A stretch of 10,688 nt of DNA from DATKZS01 sp035527835 [NCBI: bacterium]. GTDB taxonomy: Bacteria > RBG-13-61-14. Position numbers and translations under genes: made by a program. The notes beneath the pieces were generated by a model that made no database searches, was not told the origin of the DNA, and worked only from the letters and a program-made list of their open reading frames with translations. The stretch spans positions 1 through 10,688 of the forward strand of contig DATKZS010000083.1 in assembly GCA_035527835.1 (NCBI GenBank). The letters run 5' to 3'. Below are positions 7,312 through 10,688 of this stretch, piece by piece (within the stretch, counting starts at the first letter, position 1; each line of letters starts with the position of its first letter).

Positions 7312-7566
7312 TTTCGCACAGAGGCACAGAGAACACAGAGAATTTTTATTTTTTATTTTTCTCCGTGTTCTCTGTACTACTAACATGCAAGATGCATAAA
7401 TTTCTTTGCACCTTTCGAGAAATAATGCGCATCCGGCTGAAAGAATGAATGAACAAGGATGTAAAGGATATTCAGGATAAAAAAATCTTATCCTTGACAT
7501 CCTGAATATCCTTGTTAATGAATTCTTTGGTTGCGGCCTTGTGCCGCGCTAGGTTTCTGTGCGAAA
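7312..7566. repeat. composite repeat island: CACAGAG-family inverted repeat with its right arm displaced
   Basis: The gap 7273-7630 holds no supportable gene. The left arm has CACAGAG units at 7317-7323, 7325-7331 and 7334-7340 (8- then 9-bp steps). A 17-bp inner stem pairs 7326-7342 with 7359-7375 with one mismatch. The right arm stops at 7375, but TCTGTGCGAAA, the exact reverse complement of the outer left end (7312-7322), reappears at 7556-7566. The intervening 180 bp include an 87-bp second repeat (7441-7527) and a GC hairpin GCGGC-N5-GCCGC (7533-7547). The simplest reading is insertion into the right arm; a rearranged older element is also possible. Confidence 0.65.
7441..7527. repeat. 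AAGGAT-family inverted repeat nested in the island
   Basis: Outer arms 7441-7460 and 7508-7527 match as inverted copies at 17 of 20 positions. The inner part is three near-identical hexamers in 9-bp steps (AAGGAT, AAGGAT, CAGGAT at 7455, 7464 and 7473), met by the same hexamers inverted at 7488-7514 but with the linkers (GTA, ATT) in the opposite order, so pairing is imperfect in the middle. The loop is A-rich. Confidence 0.7.
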
Positions 7567-7619
7567 CAAAAATACGATGGGCGGGTCAGCGCTGATATGA
7601 CGGCAACTTAATTTTGATC

Positions 7620-7623
7620 GGAG
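7620..7623 (+). promoter_or_regulatory. ribosome binding site of the ABC ATPase gene
   Basis: GGAG lies 7 bases before the ATG at 7631, supporting that start. No convincing promoter is seen between the repeat island and this site, so the gene may depend on read-through from the permease genes. Confidence 0.55.
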
Positions 7624-7630
7624 TATTTAG

Positions 7631-8692
7631 ATGGCGGAAGTGGTTCTGGAAAACGCGGTCAAGGATTTCGGCGGGACGCGGGCCGTGGACGACGTGTCGC
7701 TCACGGTGGGCGACGGCGAGTTTTTCACGCTGCTGGGGCCGTCGGGCTGCGGCAAGACGACGACGCTTCGGCTGGTGGCGGGCCTGGAGTACGCGGACTC
7801 GGGCCGGGTGCTGATCGGCGGGCGGGACGTGACCAGGGTGCCGCCGGCGGGGCGGCGCATCGCCATGGTTTTCCAGAACTACGCTCTGTACCCGCACATG
7901 ACGATCCGGGAGAACATCGGGTATCCGCTCAAGCTGAAGAAGAAGCCGGAGCGGGAGCTGAATGAAAAGGTTGACGAGGTCGCGCGGCGGCTGGGGATCG
8001 AGCAGGTGCTCGCGCGGAGCCCGGCGGCGATCTCGGGCGGGCAGCAGCAGCGGGCGGCGGTGGCGCGGGCCATGGTGGGCGAGCCGCTGGTGTATTTGTT
8101 CGACGAGCCGCTCTCGAACCTGGACGCGCGTCTTCGGCTGGAGTCGCGGCGCTTTTTGAAGCACGTGCTCCGGGAGACGGGCGGGACGGCGGTGTACGTT
8201 ACGCACGACCAGACGGAGGCCATGGCGCTGTCGGACCGGGTGGCGGTGATGAAGGAGGGGCGGCTGATCCAGGTGGCGGCGCCGGAGGAGCTGTACGCGC
8301 GTCCGGCGAGCACGTTCGTGGCCGGGTTCGTGGGGCATTTGCCCATGAACCTGATCGAGGGCGAGGTCCGGATGGCGGACGGCCCGGCGTTTTGCGCGGG
8401 TGATTTGCGGGTCAAGCTGCCGGCGGGGACCGCGGGCCGGGACGGGGCCCGGGCCACGCTGGGGGCGCGGCCGGAGGACCTGGCGCTGACCATGGGCGGC
8501 GGTATCCGGGGCCGGGTGGAGGACGTGGAGGAGCTGGGTTCGGAGAAGATCGTCACGGTTTCGTGCCGGGGCGTGGCGCTGATCGTGCGGGTGGTGGTGG
8601 GCCAGGCGCCGCGGCCGGGCGACGAGGCGGACGTTATTTTCGACCCGGCCCGGGTGCACCTGTTCGACGAAAAAGGGGAGAGGATTGATTGA
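7631..8692 (+). CDS. sugar ABC transporter ATP-binding protein, MalK/UgpC type
   Basis: Cytoplasmic ATPase that powers a carbohydrate importer, very probably with the two permeases upstream. The 353-aa protein shows all nucleotide-binding motifs: Walker A GPSGCGKT (36-43), Q-loop Gln82, signature ISGGQ (134-138, Ile in place of the usual Leu), Walker B with LFDEP (156-160, catalytic Glu159) and switch His192 (THDQ). The region from about 235 onward is the TOBE/regulatory domain typical of MalK, UgpC and MsmX, with the pattern GARPEDL (278-284). Length is normal. GGAG lies 7 bases before the ATG. MalK/UgpC-family ATPases can serve several importers, which would fit the gap from the permeases, but this is inference. 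Confidence 0.9.
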   Translation: MAEVVLENAVKDFGGTRAVDDVSLTVGDGEFFTLLGPSGCGKTTTLRLVAGLEYADSGRVLIGGRDVTRVPPAGRRIAMVFQNYALYPHMTIRENIGYPLKLKKKPERELNEKVDEVARRLGIEQVLARSPAAISGGQQQRAAVARAMVGEPLVYLFDEPLSNLDARLRLESRRFLKHVLRETGGTAVYVTHDQTEAMALSDRVAVMKEGRLIQVAAPEELYARPASTFVAGFVGHLPMNLIEGEVRMADGPAFCAGDLRVKLPAGTAGRDGARATLGARPEDLALTMGGGIRGRVEDVEELGSEKIVTVSCRGVALIVRVVVGQAPRPGDEADVIFDPARVHLFDEKGERID

Positions 8693-8717
8693 GTGGGGAG
8701 GGTCAATCACGGATTCT

Positions 8718-8797
8718 TTTCACGCAAAGGCGCAAAGAACGCAAAGCCAAGAAAATAATATTTCTGATTTTTGCGATCTTTGCGCCTTTGCGTGAAA
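8718..8797. repeat. perfect 21-bp inverted repeat, CGCAAAG family
   Basis: Arms 8718-8738 and 8777-8797 are exact reverse complements. The left side has CGCAAAG at 8723-8729, 8731-8737 and 8740-8746, stepping 8 then 9 bp. The A/T-rich loop contains AAGAAAATAATATT (8749-8762). It starts 26 bp after the ATPase stop and ends 44 bp before the tRNA promoter, so it may terminate the transporter transcript. Confidence 0.85.
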
Positions 8798-8841
8798 TAA
8801 ATTTCCCCTCCATTGAGAGGGTCCGTTTCAGGCCTCCGGAC

Positions 8842-8873
8842 TTGACACGGCCGGAAGCCATGATATATATAAT
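8842..8873 (+). promoter_or_regulatory. sigma-70-type promoter of the tRNA pair
   Basis: A consensus -35 TTGACA (8842-8847) is followed by an overlapping -10 region: TATATA at 8864-8869 (16-bp spacer) or 8866-8871 (18-bp), or TATAAT at 8868-8873 (20-bp). The leader holds a short hairpin GCCGG-AAGT-CCGGC (8880-8893). Confidence 0.7.
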
Positions 8874-8903
8874 TTAACAGCCGGAAGTCCGGCGCTGGTG
8901 CGG

Positions 8904-8979
8904 GCAGGAGTAGCTCAGTTGGTAGAGCTCCACGTTGCCAACGTGGCTGTCGCGGGTTCAAGTCCCGTCTCCTGCTCCA
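8904..8979 (+). tRNA. tRNA-Gly, anticodon GCC
   Basis: Complete cloverleaf: 7-bp acceptor GCAGGAG/CTCCTGC (8904-8910 with 8969-8975), D arm GCTC-AGTTGGTA-GAGC, anticodon stem CCACG/CGTGG around loop TTGCCAA with GCC at 8937-8939, T arm with GGTTCAAGT, discriminator T and an encoded CCA (8977-8979). It is probably cotranscribed with the tRNA-Cys 8 bp downstream. Confidence 0.97.
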
Positions 8980-8987
8980 TTTTTATC

Positions 8988-9062
8988 GGCGGCATAGCCA
9001 AGTGGTAAGGCGACGGTCTGCAAAACCGTTATACACCGGTTCAACTCCGGTTGCCGCCTCCA
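8988..9062 (+). tRNA. tRNA-Cys, anticodon GCA
   Basis: Acceptor GGCGGCA/TGCCGCC (8988-8994 with 9052-9058), anticodon stem ACGGT/ACCGT around loop CTGCAAA with GCA at 9020-9022, T loop GGTTCAACTCC, discriminator T and encoded CCA (9060-9062). No intrinsic terminator with a T run follows directly; a repeat hairpin begins 55 bp later. Confidence 0.97.
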
Positions 9063-9117
9063 TCAATTTCCCCATCAATTCCACGGTATCCTCGAGAACG
9101 AGTGGGTTATTAATTTT

Positions 9118-9195
9118 GCCGCAGATGAACGCGGATGAACGCAGATAAGAAAATATTCAAAAATTAATCCGCGTTCATCCGCGTTCATCTGCGGC
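9118..9195. repeat. perfect 25-bp inverted repeat, GATGAACGC family
   Basis: Arms 9118-9142 and 9171-9195 are exact reverse complements. The left side is three 10-bp units (GCAGATGAAC, GCGGATGAAC, GCAGATAAGA). The 28-base loop begins with AAGAAAATATT (9147-9157). Imperfect flanking inverted sequence extends outward, with GAGTGGGT (9100-9107) facing ACCCACTC (9215-9222). It lies between convergent tRNA-Cys and rlmD and could terminate both. Confidence 0.85.
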
Positions 9196-9226
9196 TATTA
9201 AATAAGTTCGAATTACCCACTCCGGC

Positions 9227-10387
9227 TCATCCCTCCCTCACGATCAAACTCACCGTCTCGATGTGGGCGGTCTGGGGGAACATGTCGAGGGGGGTGATGG
9301 AGCGGAGGGCGTAGCCTTCGCGGGCGAGGTCTTTGAGGTCGCGGGCCAGGGTGGCGGGGTCGCAGGAGACATAGATGACGCGGGGCGGGGCGAGGCGGAT
9401 GATCCCGCTGACGGCCGGCCGGGCGCCGGAGCGCGGCGGGTCGAGCACGACCAGGTCAGGCCGATCGGCATCGCTCGCGCCCGCCAGAAAATCCTCTGCC
9501 TTCATATTCACGAACCTGACGCGCGCGGCGTGATCTTTCCCGATGCTCCGCCGGCCGAGCTCCATTGCCGCCGGATCGCTGTCCACCGCGGTCACCTGCT
9601 CACAGCGGCCGAGCAGCGCGCCCGCGAGGTTGCCCGTGCCCGCGTATAAATCAATCGCCTTCGCGCACGGCCCCTGCCCGGCCAGCCCCGCCACCAGCTC
9701 CCTGAGCGCCTCGTTGCGCTCCGGGTTCACCTGCGAGAAGGCGGCGCGCTGCCCCGCGTCCGGAGTCCAGCCGCCGTTGACCCACCGATAGGTCTTCCGG
9801 CCGCGGCCGGCCGCGATGGCCCATAAGCCGCCGTCCGGCAAAAGCATCAGCTCGACCGTCTCGGTCCCCCTGGCCCTGACGAGCCCGCCCAGCGTCGGCA
9901 GCAGGGCGTTGAGCTCGTCGCGCGCGATGTAACAGTGCGGGACCGGCAAAAGCTCGTTGGCGCCCTCCGCGAAAAACCCGGCGATGCCGCGCCTCACCTG
10001 GAGCTTGATCCGCGCGCGGTAATGCCAGGGAGAAGCCGCGGGCAACACCGGCGCGACCTCCGCCTCCACACCGGCCAGCCGCGCCAGAACCTCTTGCACG
10101 ATCTCCCGCTTGAACCGAAGCTGGGCCTCATACGAAACGTGCTGCAATTGACACCCGCCGCACCGCCCGAACAGCGGGCACGGCGGCACGGCCCGCTCCG
10201 GCGACGGTTCCACGACCTCCACTCTCTCCGCGGTCCGCCTCCGCCGCTCCTTCCTGATCGCGCCGATGCGCACGGTCTCGCCGGGTATCACGAACGCCAC
10301 GAACACGACGCCCTCGGTGTCGCGGACCAGGCCGAGGCCGCCATGGACGAGCTTCTCGACCTTGTAGACTTTGTTGTCCATGTTCAT
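9227..10387 (-). CDS. rlmD: TrmA/RlmD-family RNA uracil-C5 methyltransferase
   Basis: SAM-dependent enzyme that methylates C5 of a uridine, in RlmD U1939 of 23S rRNA. In the 386-aa product a TRAM domain (about 5-60) is followed by a [4Fe-4S] motif with Cys70, Cys76 and Cys79 (CPLFGRCGGC) and Cys152 (PHC). The methyltransferase domain has the SAM-binding loop DLYAGTGNL (246-254), LDPPRSGA (315-322), the nucleophile Cys342 in VSCDPATLARDL, and general base Glu377 in HIETVSLI. Start codons TTG 10390, ATG 10387 and ATG 10381 are close together and none has a ribosome binding site; 10387 is chosen. RlmD, TrmA and RlmCD cannot be fully separated by motifs; the FeS cluster and TRAM domain favour RlmD or RlmCD. 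The upstream gap is filled by repeats. Confidence 0.85.
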   Translation of the reverse strand: MNMDNKVYKVEKLVHGGLGLVRDTEGVVFVAFVIPGETVRIGAIRKERRRRTAERVEVVEPSPERAVPPCPLFGRCGGCQLQHVSYEAQLRFKREIVQEVLARLAGVEAEVAPVLPAASPWHYRARIKLQVRRGIAGFFAEGANELLPVPHCYIARDELNALLPTLGGLVRARGTETVELMLLPDGGLWAIAAGRGRKTYRWVNGGWTPDAGQRAAFSQVNPERNEALRELVAGLAGQGPCAKAIDLYAGTGNLAGALLGRCEQVTAVDSDPAAMELGRRSIGKDHAARVRFVNMKAEDFLAGASDADRPDLVVLDPPRSGARPAVSGIIRLAPPRVIYVSCDPATLARDLKDLAREGYALRSITPLDMFPQTAHIETVSLIVREG

Positions 10388-10413
10388 CAATAAGGGTTGA
10401 TATTTTTTATTGA

Positions 10414-10440
10414 GCGCAAAGACGCAAAGAACGCAGAGAA
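10414..10440. repeat. single arm of a CGCAAAG-family repeat
   Basis: CGCAAAG (10415-10421), CGCAAAG (10423-10429) and CGCAGAG (10432-10438) step 8 then 9 bp, as in the full hairpin at 8718. No inverted right arm follows before the next element starts at 10459, so this half was probably cut off by that insertion. The 298 bp from 10391 to the end contain only repeats; short open frames through them are not supported as genes. Confidence 0.7.
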
Positions 10441-10458
10441 TCTATTTTTTCCCAGTGC

Positions 10459-10688
10459 TGTCCAAAATAAACGGACCGGAGAACCGCCAAGACGCCAAGA
10501 GCGCCAAGGATTATTTTTAAACACGATTTTAAGAGGGCTGGGGTGCGAATGTTTCTTGCTTGGCGCTCCCGTCGGCCGGTCCGCCAAGCCGGTTGGGGCC
10601 AACGCTCCGGAGCTGTTCTTTGCCGGGCCGCGAAGAAACATCATGATTTACTTGGCGGTCCTTGGCGCTCTTGGCGTCTTGGCGGTTT
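10459..10688 (+). mobile_element. ~250-bp MITE-like structured repeat (copy 2, last ~21 bp outside the window)
   Basis: Begins with terminal repeat TGTCCAAAATA (10459-10469). Inverted CGCCAAG-triplet arms lie at 10485-10508 and 10661-10684, both in 8/9-bp steps. The interior folds as nested stems: ATGTTTCTT/AAGAAACAT (10549-10557 with 10633-10641), GCTTGGCG/CGCCAAGC (10558-10565 with 10582-10589), GTTGG/CCAAC (10592-10596 with 10599-10603) and palindrome GCTCCGGAGC (10604-10613). The part 10576-10688 is nearly identical to 1-113. It could be a non-autonomous transposable element or a structured RNA; no transposase is in the window. Confidence 0.6.

Noticed and set aside
7294-7527. short open frames in the permease-ATPase gap
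   Set aside because: They consist of translated inverted repeats and lack start signals.
7441-7527. CRISPR array suggested by evenly spaced short repeats
   Set aside because: Units of 6-9 bp with 1-3 bp linkers have no spacers, and they invert around a loop; no cas gene is present.
7586-8710. 374-codon open frame on the minus strand opposite the ABC ATPase
   Set aside because: Low-complexity Arg/His/Pro composition typical of antisense frames; the plus strand has every ABC ATPase motif.
10387-10644. 85-codon minus-strand frame across the right-hand repeats
   Set aside because: It runs through two unrelated repeat elements, has no ribosome binding site and shows no recognisable domain.

Overview
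The window reads as chromosomal DNA of an uncultured, high-G+C, Gram-negative bacterium. The basis is the core genes present (two tRNAs, an ftsB/divIC-type division gene, an RlmD-type rRNA methyltransferase), an ExbB/ExbD proton channel, a Sec-exported hydrolase and strongly G+C-rich codons. The sequence alone does not fix the phylum. Gene gaps packed with A/T-looped inverted repeats are something I associate with deltaproteobacteria-like or PVC-like metagenome lineages, but that is only an impression.

Layout. At 1-134 is the end of a ~250-bp structured repeat element; a second copy in the same orientation begins at 10459 and runs off the right edge. Positions 191-1365 carry a translationally coupled exbB-exbD pair. 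Facing it on the minus strand, 10 bp away, is a secreted M20 metallohydrolase closely resembling PM20D1/carboxypeptidase S (1376-2800). A divergent gap with an extended -10 promoter and a 10-bp palindrome leads to ftsB (3063) and, overlapping it by ATGA, a large membrane GAF-GAF-GGDEF diguanylate cyclase (to 5497). Positions 5579-7272 encode two MalF/MalG-type sugar ABC permeases, again coupled by ATGA. A 358-bp repeat island separates them from the MalK/UgpC-type ATPase (7631-8692). A consensus-like promoter then drives tRNA-Gly(GCC) and tRNA-Cys(GCA), followed by rlmD on the minus strand (9227-10387) and a second repeat-filled gap.

The genes form ordinary modules: an energy-transducing inner-membrane channel lacking a visible TonB/TolA partner, a divisome subunit cotranscribed with a c-di-GMP synthase, a sugar importer lacking its binding protein in this window, and translation genes.

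The unusual layer is the intergenic DNA. At least seven repeat loci occur. Five of them, from three sequence-distinct families, have arms built from the same heptamer pattern C-R-C-M-R-A-G repeated three times with 8-bp then 9-bp steps. Three hairpins, one with unrelated arms, share an AAGAAA...AATATT loop. Repeats sit at ends of genes and just upstream of promoters; one supplies the last 15 codons and stop of the cyclase gene, one appears split by another, and one survives as a single arm beside another element. I regard this repeat system as the best candidate for something undescribed.
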